Assembly: GCA_002351705.1 (NCBI GenBank)
Contig: DEHC01000087.1
Location: 16,367-39,460 of the forward strand
Reading direction: 5' to 3'
From: Gammaproteobacteria bacterium UBA2810
Lineage (GTDB): Bacteria > Pseudomonadota > Gammaproteobacteria > Enterobacterales > Succinivibrionaceae
DNA length: 23,094 bases
Shown: positions 7,326 to 14,357 of the stretch, piece after piece
How the letters are laid out: every line of letters begins with the position of its first letter
How positions within the stretch are numbered: position 1 is the stretch's first letter
Made by a program: the position numbers and the translations under genes
Notes under the pieces: model-generated
What the model saw: only the letters and a program-made list of their open reading frames with translations
The model's database searches: none
What the model was told of the DNA's origin: nothing

Positions 7326-8120
7326 TCACTCATTCCCGGAGCGCTTCATGTCCTCGATAAGCTGCAGCTTCCTCTTGTAGAGCGCGATGCGCTTCTTCTG
7401 CTCGGAGAGCTCCCTCATGAGCCCCGCCTCCGGGCTGCCGCCGTCCATTGCGCCGAGATCCGCCAGGAGCTGCACCCGCGCCGCGTCGAACATGCTGCGC
7501 TTTCTCACCTCGCTGAAGAGGCGGCCCATGCGGGTCTCCATGAACGCGGTGTCCTCGGGGCCCGCGTACTCGAGGAGGACATTGGAGAGTCCCAGGGCAA
7601 GGCGCTCGAGCTGCACGATCTTGGCCTGCTTGTCCCTCACGGACGCGCCCTCCGGGAGATCGCGGTAGTACGCCTCGAACTTCGCCCGCTCGTCGTCGAC
7701 ATCCTTCTGTATGCTTGCGATCAGGTTCTGCAGGACCTGGATCTTGCGGTCAAGCGCGTCGTCAAGGGAGATGTTGACGCTCGGCTTCGACCTTGTCTCG
7801 GCGTCAGCCTTCTCAACGGCCTTCGCCGCCTCAGGATTGTCACGGAGGGCCTCGCGGAGCCGGTGCTTGAGGGAGTCCTCCTCGACGTCGAGCGAGAGGA
7901 GCTCGCCCCTCATGTCATTGAGCCTGCTCTCCGAGGAGCCCTGCGAGAGGTTCATGACGCTCTGCGAGTAGTCAAGCGCGTGGAACTTCACCGAGACATC
8001 GCTCTCGGGGAGAGCACCGTCAGCCGTCCCCGGATCAGAGCTGTCCGCGGCCGGCGAGGGAGCGGAGAAAAGCGCGCCGAGCGCGAGAATAACCGCCGCA
8101 TTGATTTTTTTCAGCATCAT
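7326..8120 (-). CDS. Periplasmic coiled-coil protein of unknown function
   Basis: The 264-residue protein has a signal peptide (Lys-Lys start, hydrophobic core, cleavage probably after SPA near residue 24). The rest is almost wholly charged and helical: heptad-like Leu/Ile spacing with many Glu, Asp, Lys and Arg from about residue 55 to the end, broken by one short acidic linker near 110-120. It has no cysteine and no second membrane helix. A periplasmic coiled-coil scaffold or chaperone-like role is a guess; I recognise no family. Two ATG codons are adjacent at the start (8118-8120 and 8115-8117); GGAGG lies five bases before the first and eight before the second, so either is possible. It lies downstream of the cysteine-rich exported protein on the same strand. 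Confidence 0.8.
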   Translation of the reverse strand: MMLKKINAAVILALGALFSAPSPAADSSDPGTADGALPESDVSVKFHALDYSQSVMNLSQGSSESRLNDMRGELLSLDVEEDSLKHRLREALRDNPEAAKAVEKADAETRSKPSVNISLDDALDRKIQVLQNLIASIQKDVDDERAKFEAYYRDLPEGASVRDKQAKIVQLERLALGLSNVLLEYAGPEDTAFMETRMGRLFSEVRKRSMFDAARVQLLADLGAMDGGSPEAGLMRELSEQKKRIALYKRKLQLIEDMKRSGNE

Positions 8121-8210
8121 GATAGCCTCCCTCAGAGCCGCTTTGCATACAGGAAATCCGTCACTGTGATTTTAGCCGCATTCCGGGTTAATTAAAAAGG
8201 AAAAACAGGC

Positions 8211-8265
8211 ATATTCACGGGAAAGCTCAAAGATTTTGAGTGCCCGGGAATATTCAGGGGAAAGC
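8211..8265. repeat. Short direct repeat upstream of the 7326-8120 gene
   Basis: A 16-base unit at 8211-8226 (ATATTCACGGGAAAGC) recurs at 8250-8265 with one change (C to G). The two are 39 bases apart, between two minus-strand genes. The second copy lies at the 5' edge of the 8270-8824 stop region. The function is unknown. Confidence 0.5.
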
Positions 8266-8269
8266 CGGC

Positions 8270-8824
8270 CTATGGACAGTACGGGCACAGGCCGCGCTCA
8301 TTCCTGAGCTGCTCAGTCCTTTTATAGGCACGGCTGAACCCTTTCAGGCTGAAAGTGTCAGAAAATGCGCCGCTCCCATCCCCGATCTGCAGCCTCACCC
8401 TGCTTCCCTGCCCAAGATACATGGGGATGCTGAAAACGAGCCCCGTCATAACGTAGAAATTGGCATTGTCGTCCATCACATCACAGGTCGTCGAGAAACC
8501 CGGAGATGAATGAGAGTCAACAAACAATGAGCACCCTGCTTTCGCCTGCCGGCCAGGCAGATAGACATTTCCCAGATCGGAGCCATTCTTCGGTATGATG
8601 ACAAGCATCCTGGCCTCATCCCTCAGATACTCAACGGCAAGGCCGGTCTGCTTATTCAGTGCGGACTCCGCGTAGATCCTGGCCAGGTCCTGGCTGTTGA
8701 TGTGGAATATACAGGAGCACCAGTCACTGAAGCACTGTCTGTCTGACACACGCCCTGTATCTGCCATTGAGGCAAAAGGGCATATTGCCATGACCGCGGC
8801 AAGCGCCCATGCAAGTCTTCCCAT
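8270..8824 (-). CDS. Cysteine-rich exported protein, possibly IalB-like
   Basis: The ATG at 8822-8824 is chosen because GGAGG lies eight bases upstream. A longer frame would begin at a TTG whose own bases abut that ribosome-binding site. The 184-residue product starts with a signal peptide (to about SMA-DTG). The mature protein has seven cysteines, including a clustered C-x5-C-x-C near its N-terminus and CPYCP at the C-terminus. The middle and end (YLPGRQ, STTCDV, a glycine-rich turn, then FSLKGFSRAY) resemble the invasion-associated locus B (IalB) pattern, in which a C-C pair precedes a final sLkGF-x-x-A. That match is by eye and weak. It could be a host-surface or periplasmic stress protein, or an unrelated fold. 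Confidence 0.75.
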   Translation of the reverse strand: MGRLAWALAAVMAICPFASMADTGRVSDRQCFSDWCSCIFHINSQDLARIYAESALNKQTGLAVEYLRDEARMLVIIPKNGSDLGNVYLPGRQAKAGCSLFVDSHSSPGFSTTCDVMDDNANFYVMTGLVFSIPMYLGQGSRVRLQIGDGSGAFSDTFSLKGFSRAYKRTEQLRNERGLCPYCP

Positions 8825-9388
8825 TGTCACTCCCTCCAAGCAGTCCCTTCAGGCACGGCCCTGCATCGCATGGCGTATGCCTGATTTACCCCCATCGCTG
8901 CCCGTTGCGGCGCAGCATGTCCTCAGATATGCGTGATCCGTGCCGCATGCCTGCGCCGCATGCAAGATTCCGCACATGAGTCAGCTCACATGAAATAATA
9001 CTTCACAGAAGGCTGCTTTTTCGTGACTCATTCCTCAGGACGGCCCGTGTACATAGGGAAAGCCGGTCCGGCGTACTCTCATGAGCAGCCTGCCGCTCAC
9101 ATTATGCGGGGAACCACGCAATCGTGTTCCGGGCTCTCCTGATGCTCTGCGCTCCTAACTACCCGGCCTATGAGCGTTCCTGATGCTCAGGACTTATATA
9201 ATTCCGTGACTTTCCTCCGAAATATCAGTCTCATACCGCCTAATGTCACATATAGCGGCGATGCCGAGTTACAAACTTCGTCTCTTTAGGCTACAATACG
9301 GAAAGGACCGCCCTCAGGGCAGTCTGCAGGACCCGGGGGAGCCCCGGGCCGCGGGATATCATTTGAAACAATAAGAAGAAGAACAGAC
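8825..9388. other. Non-coding divergent intergenic region
   Basis: No credible gene is seen across these 564 bases on either strand. What is visible: a hairpin at 9110-9130 (GGAA and CACG pairing with CGTG and TTCC, one bulged C, loop CAAT), an 11-base direct repeat TCCTGATGCTC at 9137-9147 and 9178-9188, several GCATGC palindromes near 8945-8965, and a promoter close to the right end. It may be decayed coding sequence or a long regulatory region. Confidence 0.5.
9268..9297 (+). promoter_or_regulatory. Candidate promoter of the MEMO-like/Hfq-like unit
   Basis: -10 TACAAT (9292-9297) matches five of six. GTTACA (9268-9273), with an 18-base spacer, gives a four-of-six -35. The predicted transcript starts about 85 bases before the first ATG, leaving a GC-rich 5' leader. 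Confidence 0.5.
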
Positions 9389-10225
9389 ATGGCAGCAGAC
9401 GAGAACGGCACCGGCGCGGCCGGCGCACCCTCCGGGGAGATAGCCCGGATGGAGGACATCCACCAGATCGTGAGCGGCATGACGCAGCAGAGGTTCCTCA
9501 CTGACGCCGGCATGGCGCTGCTGCCCAAAAGGATAGGGCGCGAGGGCGCGGAGCTCGCGGCAAGGACGCTGAGCCTCATCACAAAGGGAGCAAGAGGCAT
9601 CGTTGTCCTCGCCGCAGTCACGGATCCCTCGATCACGAGGACCATGCCGGATGACGGCATCTACCTGAGCGCCGAGTCCGACTACCTGACCGATCTCGAG
9701 GGCTGCCCTGCCCTGAAGCACGACACAGCCCTCGGCGAGGCGCTTGAGGCAGAGGGTGTATATTTCAGCACAGCATCGTCCGGGAAGCTCTCAAGGGGCT
9801 TTGACCGGAACGTGCTCTTCCCCATCATAAAGGAGCTGTTCCCGGAGACGCCGGTCAGCGCGGCGCTCGTCAAGAAGGGCTCAAGAAGCATGGTGTCCGA
9901 GTTCATCTCGGCCTGCCTTAAGGTGAGAAGAGCCGTGGTCTGCGTCTCGGAGCTTAGCTCCAACATGAGCATCTACGAGACCAGGGGCGCCGACTCCACG
10001 ACGCTCAGCAAGATCCTTGCGGAGGATCCGACCATACCAGACAGGTACGCGGAGTCGGCCCCGCTCGTGAACGCGCAGATTATCGCGGGGAGCAATTTGT
10101 TTATGCTTCCCAAAATTATAAAATACGGAACGCACAGCAAGTTCCATTCACTCATAAATGTAACCGGGTACGCGGCGGTCGCCTATCTGCTCGACCGCCG
10201 TGACGCCCTGAAAGCGGACGTGTGA
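9389..10225 (+). CDS. Divergent MEMO-like protein lacking the usual metal ligands
   Basis: A 278-residue cytoplasmic protein with no signal peptide or membrane helix. By eye it follows the MEMO / AmmeMemoRadiSam-B layout: an Ala-rich helix and hydrophobic strand (about 52-76), FDRNVLFPIIKELFPETPV at about 138-156 where MEMO proteins have E-H-S-x-E followed by the LPFLQ region, LSSNMSIY at 189-196 in place of the SSDxSHY motif, then an Asp-Ser-x-x-L helix and a final VTGYAAVAYL (258-267) like the VVGYAA ending. The histidines that bind metal in MEMO are absent (Ile stands where the SSDxSHY His would be), so catalysis is unlikely. The first ATG has a poor ribosome-binding site; M21 (9449) has a GGGGAG upstream and may be the true start. 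The Hfq-like gene follows 58 bases later. Confidence 0.45.
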   Translation: MAADENGTGAAGAPSGEIARMEDIHQIVSGMTQQRFLTDAGMALLPKRIGREGAELAARTLSLITKGARGIVVLAAVTDPSITRTMPDDGIYLSAESDYLTDLEGCPALKHDTALGEALEAEGVYFSTASSGKLSRGFDRNVLFPIIKELFPETPVSAALVKKGSRSMVSEFISACLKVRRAVVCVSELSSNMSIYETRGADSTTLSKILAEDPTIPDRYAESAPLVNAQIIAGSNLFMLPKIIKYGTHSKFHSLINVTGYAAVAYLLDRRDALKADV

Positions 10226-10283
10226 CTCTGCAGGACTCTGACCAGGCATTAATTTTAATAACAAAGTTACGGGGGGAGACAAA

Positions 10284-10583
10284 ATGACTGAAGGCAGCAC
10301 GGGCTACAAATCACTAGAGCAGGCCTTTTCGCTCGGGAAGGGGCAGGACAAGGCGCTGGAATGGCTGGTCGAGACGAAGCAGCCGGTGGCGGTTTTTCTG
10401 ATAAGCGGCATCAAGCTTGAGGGGGTAATCAGCAGCTTCGATCAGTACTGCCTGCTCCTCACCGACTACCGCGGCAACCAGCAGCTCATCTACAAGGCTA
10501 AGGTCTCGACCATCGCCATCGCCGGTCCCAGGAAAAAGGACGGGCAGAAGCCGAGGCGCGATCACGATCAGCAGCAGAGCTGA
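10284..10583 (+). CDS. hfq: Divergent Hfq RNA chaperone (Sm-like)
   Basis: The 99-residue protein has an Hfq core: GIKLEG at 42-47 and SFDQY at 51-55 (Sm1), and YKAKVST at 70-76 (Sm2). Hfq hexamers bind small RNAs and mRNAs and help them pair. Aligned to E. coli Hfq, Q8, D9, K31, Q41, Y55 and K56 are kept (Q21, D22, K44, Q54, Y70, K71). F42 is Tyr, Y25 is Phe and H57 is Ala (A72). The rim patch R16-R17-E-R19 reads V29-E30-T31-K32, so the arginine rim is mostly lost. There is a 20-residue N-terminal extension, a two-residue insertion between Sm1 and Sm2, and a short Lys/Arg/Gln-rich tail. A strong ribosome-binding site (GGGGGGAG) is six bases from the ATG. Context is not the usual miaA-hfq-hflX. 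It may be the only Hfq or a paralogue. Confidence 0.8.
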   Translation: MTEGSTGYKSLEQAFSLGKGQDKALEWLVETKQPVAVFLISGIKLEGVISSFDQYCLLLTDYRGNQQLIYKAKVSTIAIAGPRKKDGQKPRRDHDQQQS

Positions 10584-11164
10584 CCGTCCCTCACCTTCAC
10601 CAGGCTGAACCCTCCCCTGTGCGCGGCCTCGAAGCCGAGGGGAGAGTCCTCGAACACAGTGCACTCCGAAGGCTGAAGGCCGAGCTTCTCCGCGCAGAGG
10701 AGAAAGGTGTCCGGCTCAGGCTTGTACCTGGTCACGTCCGCCGACGTGACGACTGTCCCGAAGAATCCGTCAAGCCCCGCGGCGCGGAGCACGTCCCGGG
10801 CATTCTCCCGGAGCGTCCCCGTGCCGACCGCAAGCCCTGTTCCACGCTCCCGGGCCTCCGTAAGAAACGGGATCACCCAGGGGAAGGGCCTTATCCCGGG
10901 GATGAGGCGGCGGTAGTTCTCCGTCTTCTCGCGCGCGAGCGCCTCCGCGCTCTCCTTTATGCCGAACCTCTCCCGGAGCTTTCCGCCCATGACAAAGCTC
11001 GGCACCCCGCCGTGCGCGAGGAAATACTCCTTCCCCTCATGTATGCCGCGGCGCTCCAGGACCTGCTGCCAGGCCATGATGTGGAAGGGCATGGAGTCGA
11101 CAAGCGTCCCGTCCATGTCGAAGATGAAGCCGCGGGAGCGGAGGAGAGCTTGAGGGACAGCCAT
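10568..11164 (-). CDS. yqaB: HAD-superfamily sugar-phosphate phosphatase, YqaB-like
   Basis: The 198-residue protein is a haloacid-dehalogenase hydrolase with a small helical cap. Motif I FDMDGTLVDS is at 15-24 (nucleophile D16, acid D18), motif II is the Thr/Gly of AVGTGT near 111-116, motif III is the Lys of RYKPEPDTFLLCA near 146-158, and motif IV is FEDSPLGFEAA near 170-180. The phrases ALAREKTE, AVGTG and PDTFLLCA-x-x-x-G-x-Q-P closely follow E. coli YqaB, which acts on fructose-1-phosphate and other small sugar phosphates; beta-phosphoglucomutase is a less likely alternative. The start overlaps the trmB stop (ATGA), so the two are translationally coupled. Its 3' end overlaps the hfq-like gene on the other strand by 16 bases. 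Confidence 0.88.
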   Translation of the reverse strand: MAVPQALLRSRGFIFDMDGTLVDSMPFHIMAWQQVLERRGIHEGKEYFLAHGGVPSFVMGGKLRERFGIKESAEALAREKTENYRRLIPGIRPFPWVIPFLTEARERGTGLAVGTGTLRENARDVLRAAGLDGFFGTVVTSADVTRYKPEPDTFLLCAEKLGLQPSECTVFEDSPLGFEAAHRGGFSLVKVRDGQLCC

Positions 11165-11952
11165 CAGACGCGCCTGTACATCAGATCGTGAATCACGTGC
11201 CCGAGCCTGATGCCGCGCTGCTCGAACTTCGTGACCGGACGGTCAGGGCGGGGCTCGATGAACCGGCCGTCTGCCGCGAGGTTCACGAACTCCCCGGATG
11301 CCCCGATCACCTCAAGCATCTCCTCTGCGTAGCTCTCCCAGTCAGTCGCGAGGTGGAGGATTCCGCCTGACCTGAGCTTTTGCGCTGCAAGCGCGATGAA
11401 GGATGGCTGCACGATTCTCCTCTTGTGGTGCTTCTTCTTCTGCCAGGGATCGGGGAAGAAGAGCTGGATTCTCGAGAGCGATCCGTCCGGGATCATGTGC
11501 GTCATGATGTCGACGGCGTCGTCGCTCATGACGCGGAGGTTCTCTATGCCGCGCTTCTTCATCTCGCGGAGACACACCCCGACGCCCGGGCGGTGGACCT
11601 CGATGCCGAGGAAGTTCAGCTCCGGCGCCTTCTCCGCCATCTCGAGGATGGAGGAGCCCATGCCGAAGCCTATCTCAAGAACGACATCGTTCGCATTGCC
11701 GAAAAGCGTGCTGAAGTCAAGGACTGTATCCTCCGAGTACCCGATGCCGTACACGGGGAAGAGCTCCGTGAGGGCCTTCTCCTGCGACGGGGTAATTCTT
11801 CCCTCGCGGCGGACGAAGCTCCTGATCTTCCAGTGCTCCCTCGCGTAATCCGCGTCATGCTCCGGAGCGCCGGCGCCCTCCGGGGCAGCGTTCCCTTCCG
11901 GAGAAACGGCTGGAGCCATGCTCTCCTGCAGGTCAGTCTCTTTCTCTGTCAT
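11164..11952 (-). CDS. trmB: tRNA (guanine-46-N7)-methyltransferase TrmB
   Basis: The 262-residue enzyme methylates N7 of G46 in the tRNA variable loop, using S-adenosylmethionine. The SAM-binding EIGFGMG is at 93-99, and the family signature FFPDPWQKKKHHKRR is at 165-179, with the catalytic Asp in FPDPW. ATDW is at 202-205 and the C-terminal VTKFEQRGIRLGH at about 240-252. About 35 extra N-terminal residues rich in Ala, Glu, Gly and Pro make it longer than E. coli TrmB (about 239); they look disordered. CAGGAG lies six bases before the ATG. It is followed by the YqaB-like gene with a four-base overlap and preceded by dapA, 78 bases away on the same strand. In many enterobacteria trmB sits next to mutY/yggX, so this neighbourhood differs. 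Confidence 0.96.
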   Translation of the reverse strand: MTEKETDLQESMAPAVSPEGNAAPEGAGAPEHDADYAREHWKIRSFVRREGRITPSQEKALTELFPVYGIGYSEDTVLDFSTLFGNANDVVLEIGFGMGSSILEMAEKAPELNFLGIEVHRPGVGVCLREMKKRGIENLRVMSDDAVDIMTHMIPDGSLSRIQLFFPDPWQKKKHHKRRIVQPSFIALAAQKLRSGGILHLATDWESYAEEMLEVIGASGEFVNLAADGRFIEPRPDRPVTKFEQRGIRLGHVIHDLMYRRV

Positions 11953-12008
11953 TTCATCTCCTGAACAAAAAGGCCCCGTCAGCGTTCGCGCGCCGGCGAG
12001 GCACTGTG

Positions 12009-12030
12009 CAGCCTTTCAGCATGAAGGCTG
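12009..12030 (-). terminator. Hairpin directly after dapA
   Basis: CAGCCTT and AAGGCTG (seven pairs, loop of eight) begin immediately after the dapA stop codon. No T-tract follows at once; a run of five T occurs about 40 bases on (11967-11971). It may be a weak or processing hairpin that partly separates dapA from trmB-yqaB. Confidence 0.4.
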
Positions 12031-12921
12031 TCAGATAAGGTGAAGCTTCTCCATCTCGGACCTGATCTCCTTCTTCGTCTCCTCGGAGAGCGGAAGGATC
12101 GGCAGCCTGCACTCCGGAGTGCAGAGGCCGAGGAGGCTTGCGGCGTACTTGGCGCCTGCCGGGCTCGGCTCCTTGAACATCAGCTTGTGAAGCGGCATCA
12201 GGGTGTACTGGATGTCCCTGGCCTCCTCCCACTTCCCCTCTGCCATGAGCTTCTGCATCTTCGAGAGGAGCGCGGGAGCGCAGTTAGCGGTGACGGAGAC
12301 GCAGCCGCAGCCGCCTGCGACATTGAAGGAGACGGCGGTGGAGTCATTTCCGGAGAGCCAGGCGAAGTCGCTGCGGTGAATCAGGTTGTGCTCGACCCAG
12401 GGGCGCTCGAGATCGCCGGTGGCGTCCTTCACTCCCACAATCCTCGGGAGCTCCGCTAGGCGTGCGAGGGTGTCAGACTTGATGTCGACCACGGTGCGGC
12501 CGGGGACGTTGTAGACGATGATGGGGAGGTTCGTGTTGTCGTGGACGTACTTGAAGTGCTCATAGAGCCCGGCCTGGTTCGGCCTGTTGTAGTAGCCGGC
12601 GTTGTGGAGGACCGCGTCGGCGCCGTACTTCTCAGCCATGTTGGTGTAGTAGACGGACTCGACCGGGTTGTTGGAGCCGGCTCCCGCAAGCACCGAGGCC
12701 TTCCCGCCGCACTCCTTCACCGTCTCGACGGTAATCTGCATGACCCTGCAGTGCTCCTCCTTCGTGAGGGTAGGACACTCGCCGGTGGTGCCGGTGGGGC
12801 AGATGCAGTCAGTGCCGTTCTCGACCTGCCACTTAACGATGCGCCTCAGCGCCTCCTCATCAACAGAGCCGTCCCTGAAGGGAGTAATGAGAGCGACAAT
12901 TGAACCGTGTATCTTAATCAT
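12031..12921 (-). CDS. dapA: 4-hydroxy-tetrahydrodipicolinate synthase DapA
   Basis: The 296-residue class I aldolase condenses pyruvate with aspartate semialdehyde, the first step to diaminopimelate and lysine. The TIM-barrel signature is present: GTTGE at 44-48, YYNRP at 110-114, YNVPGRT at 137-143 with Y137 and R142, and Schiff-base K165 in GVKDATG. Length matches E. coli (292). An unusual stretch is LHNAGYYNRP, where most homologues read VTPYYN; the tyrosine is kept. Also, the residues after TGTTGE are Cys-Pro where E. coli has Ser-Ala, a position near the active-site entrance. GGAG lies nine bases before the ATG and a TATAAT promoter just upstream. It is transcribed away from glgC. Confidence 0.96.
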   Translation of the reverse strand: MIKIHGSIVALITPFRDGSVDEEALRRIVKWQVENGTDCICPTGTTGECPTLTKEEHCRVMQITVETVKECGGKASVLAGAGSNNPVESVYYTNMAEKYGADAVLHNAGYYNRPNQAGLYEHFKYVHDNTNLPIIVYNVPGRTVVDIKSDTLARLAELPRIVGVKDATGDLERPWVEHNLIHRSDFAWLSGNDSTAVSFNVAGGCGCVSVTANCAPALLSKMQKLMAEGKWEEARDIQYTLMPLHKLMFKEPSPAGAKYAASLLGLCTPECRLPILPLSEETKKEIRSEMEKLHLI

Positions 12922-12957
12922 AGCTGCTTTCTCCGGATGTCAGCAAAACCGGCTGTG

Positions 12958-12986
12958 ATTATATACTTTTGCCAGGAGTTTTACAG
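12958..12986 (-). promoter_or_regulatory. Promoter of dapA
   Basis: On the minus strand, -10 TATAAT (12958-12963) is a perfect consensus. The -35 position at a 17-base spacer (12981-12986) reads CTGTAA, a poor match. The predicted start is about 30 bases before the dapA ATG. Confidence 0.6.
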
Positions 12987-13097
12987 GACTCACGGGAAAG
13001 CGCGCGCTCCGCGGTCCTTTCCCCGGCGCACTGCCCGCCGCGGCCGTGCCGTTTGAAAAAAGTGACATTTGATAGAGTTTGCCCGCCTTTATGCTGT

Positions 13098-13103
13098 TAC
13101 AAT
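13098..13103 (+). promoter_or_regulatory. Possible -10 element for the glycogen operon
   Basis: TACAAT sits about 36 bases before the glgC ATG, but no good -35 lies 16-18 bases upstream (GAGTTT at 17). An activator, as for glgC in enterobacteria, might compensate. The divergent dapA promoter is about 115 bases away. Confidence 0.4.
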
Positions 13104-13139
13104 CGCACATGACTGTTTACGGGCAACAGGGGGATAAGA

Positions 13140-14357
13140 ATGTCAGGAGTACTTGCAGTGGTTCTTGCGGGCGGCGAGGGATCCCGTCTCCTTCCGCTCA
13201 CGATATCAAGAAGCAAGCCGGCTGTTCCTTACGGCGGCAGCTACCGCCTCATCGACTTCGTGCTGAACAACCTCGTCAACTCGAACATCATCAAAATCTA
13301 TGTCCTGACCCAGTTCAAGTCGCAGTCGCTCTACATGCACCTCAAGAAAGGATGGAACGTGAGCGGCATCCCGGGCTGCTTCATCGAGCCGATCCCCGCG
13401 CAGATGAGGATGGGAAAGCGCTGGTACGACGGCACGGCGGACTCCGTATACCAGAACATCTCCTTCATCCAGGAGGTGCAGCCCGCCTGCATCTGCGTGT
13501 TCGGCTCCGACCACATCTACAAGATGGACGTGACGCAGATGCTCGACTTCCACAAGTCGAAGGGCGGGGTGCTCACCGTCTCGGCGATAAGGGTCCCCAA
13601 GGAGGCCGCCCACCGCTTCGGCGTCATCGAGGTTGACCAGGACGGCATGATGATCGGGTTCGAGGAGAAGCCGCAGAACCCCAAGACCATCCCGGGAGAT
13701 CCCGGCCGCTGCCTCGTCTCGATGGGCAACTACATCTTCAACGCGGAGACACTCTACCAGGAGATCGCCGCCGACGCGGAGAACCCCTACTCGAGCCACG
13801 ACTTCGGCAAGGACATCATCCCCGATCTCTTCCCCCGCGACAGGGTCTACGTCTACGACTTCCTGACAAACCGCATCCCGGGCGAGAGGGGCGACAACTA
13901 CTGGAGGGACGTCGGCGATCTCGACACCTACTGGCAGTCCCACATGGACATTCTCTCCGAGACGCCGCCCTTCAGCCTCTACAACCCGATGTGGCCGCTC
14001 CACACCAATTACCCTCCGCTCCCGCCCGTGAAATTCAACGACACGCCGAAGAACGGCATAACCATCAGCCACTCGCTCATCTCGGCAGGCTCCGAGGTCA
14101 CCGAATCGCTCATCTCGAGGAGCGTCCTGGGGTTCGAGTGCCGCATCAGCGCCGGCTGCTCGATCAATGACTCCGTGCTCCTCGGCGAGACCAAGATCGG
14201 CGAGGGCTGCCGCCTGAGCCGCTGCATCATCGACAAGGACGTCGAGATCGCCCCGGGCACCGTGCTCGGCGAGGATCCGGAGAAGGACCGCGACCGCTAC
14301 AGCACCTCCAGGAACGGGATAATCGTTATTCCCAAGGGATCAAGGGTGGGCTTCTGA
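13140..14357 (+). CDS. glgC: Glucose-1-phosphate adenylyltransferase GlgC
   Basis: The 405-residue enzyme makes ADP-glucose from ATP and glucose-1-phosphate, the committed step of glycogen synthesis. The nucleotidyltransferase motif GGEGSRLLPLT is at 11-21 and K26-P27-A28-V29 corresponds to the fructose-1,6-bisphosphate-sensing Lys39 region of E. coli. WYDGTADSVYQN near 95-106, the catalytic Asp of SDHIYKMD near 123, EEKP near 177 and NYWRDVGDLDTYW near 255-267 follow. The C-terminal part is a left-handed beta-helix of Ile/Val hexapeptide turns ending IPKGSRVGF. It resembles the Vibrio GlgC more than the enterobacterial one. A ribosome-binding site (AGGGGGAT) precedes the ATG. The stop overlaps the glgA start by one base (TGATG), so translation is coupled. 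Confidence 0.97.
   Translation: MSGVLAVVLAGGEGSRLLPLTISRSKPAVPYGGSYRLIDFVLNNLVNSNIIKIYVLTQFKSQSLYMHLKKGWNVSGIPGCFIEPIPAQMRMGKRWYDGTADSVYQNISFIQEVQPACICVFGSDHIYKMDVTQMLDFHKSKGGVLTVSAIRVPKEAAHRFGVIEVDQDGMMIGFEEKPQNPKTIPGDPGRCLVSMGNYIFNAETLYQEIAADAENPYSSHDFGKDIIPDLFPRDRVYVYDFLTNRIPGERGDNYWRDVGDLDTYWQSHMDILSETPPFSLYNPMWPLHTNYPPLPPVKFNDTPKNGITISHSLISAGSEVTESLISRSVLGFECRISAGCSINDSVLLGETKIGEGCRLSRCIIDKDVEIAPGTVLGEDPEKDRDRYSTSRNGIIVIPKGSRVGF

Noticed and set aside
7182..8195. 337-codon plus-strand frame opposite the 7326-8120 gene
   Set aside because: It spans the intergenic region and mirrors a minus-strand gene that has a signal peptide and ribosome-binding site.
8270..8839. Longer form of the cysteine-rich protein starting at a TTG
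   Set aside because: The TTG directly abuts the GGAGG that best serves the ATG at 8822-8824, and the signal peptide fits the shorter form.
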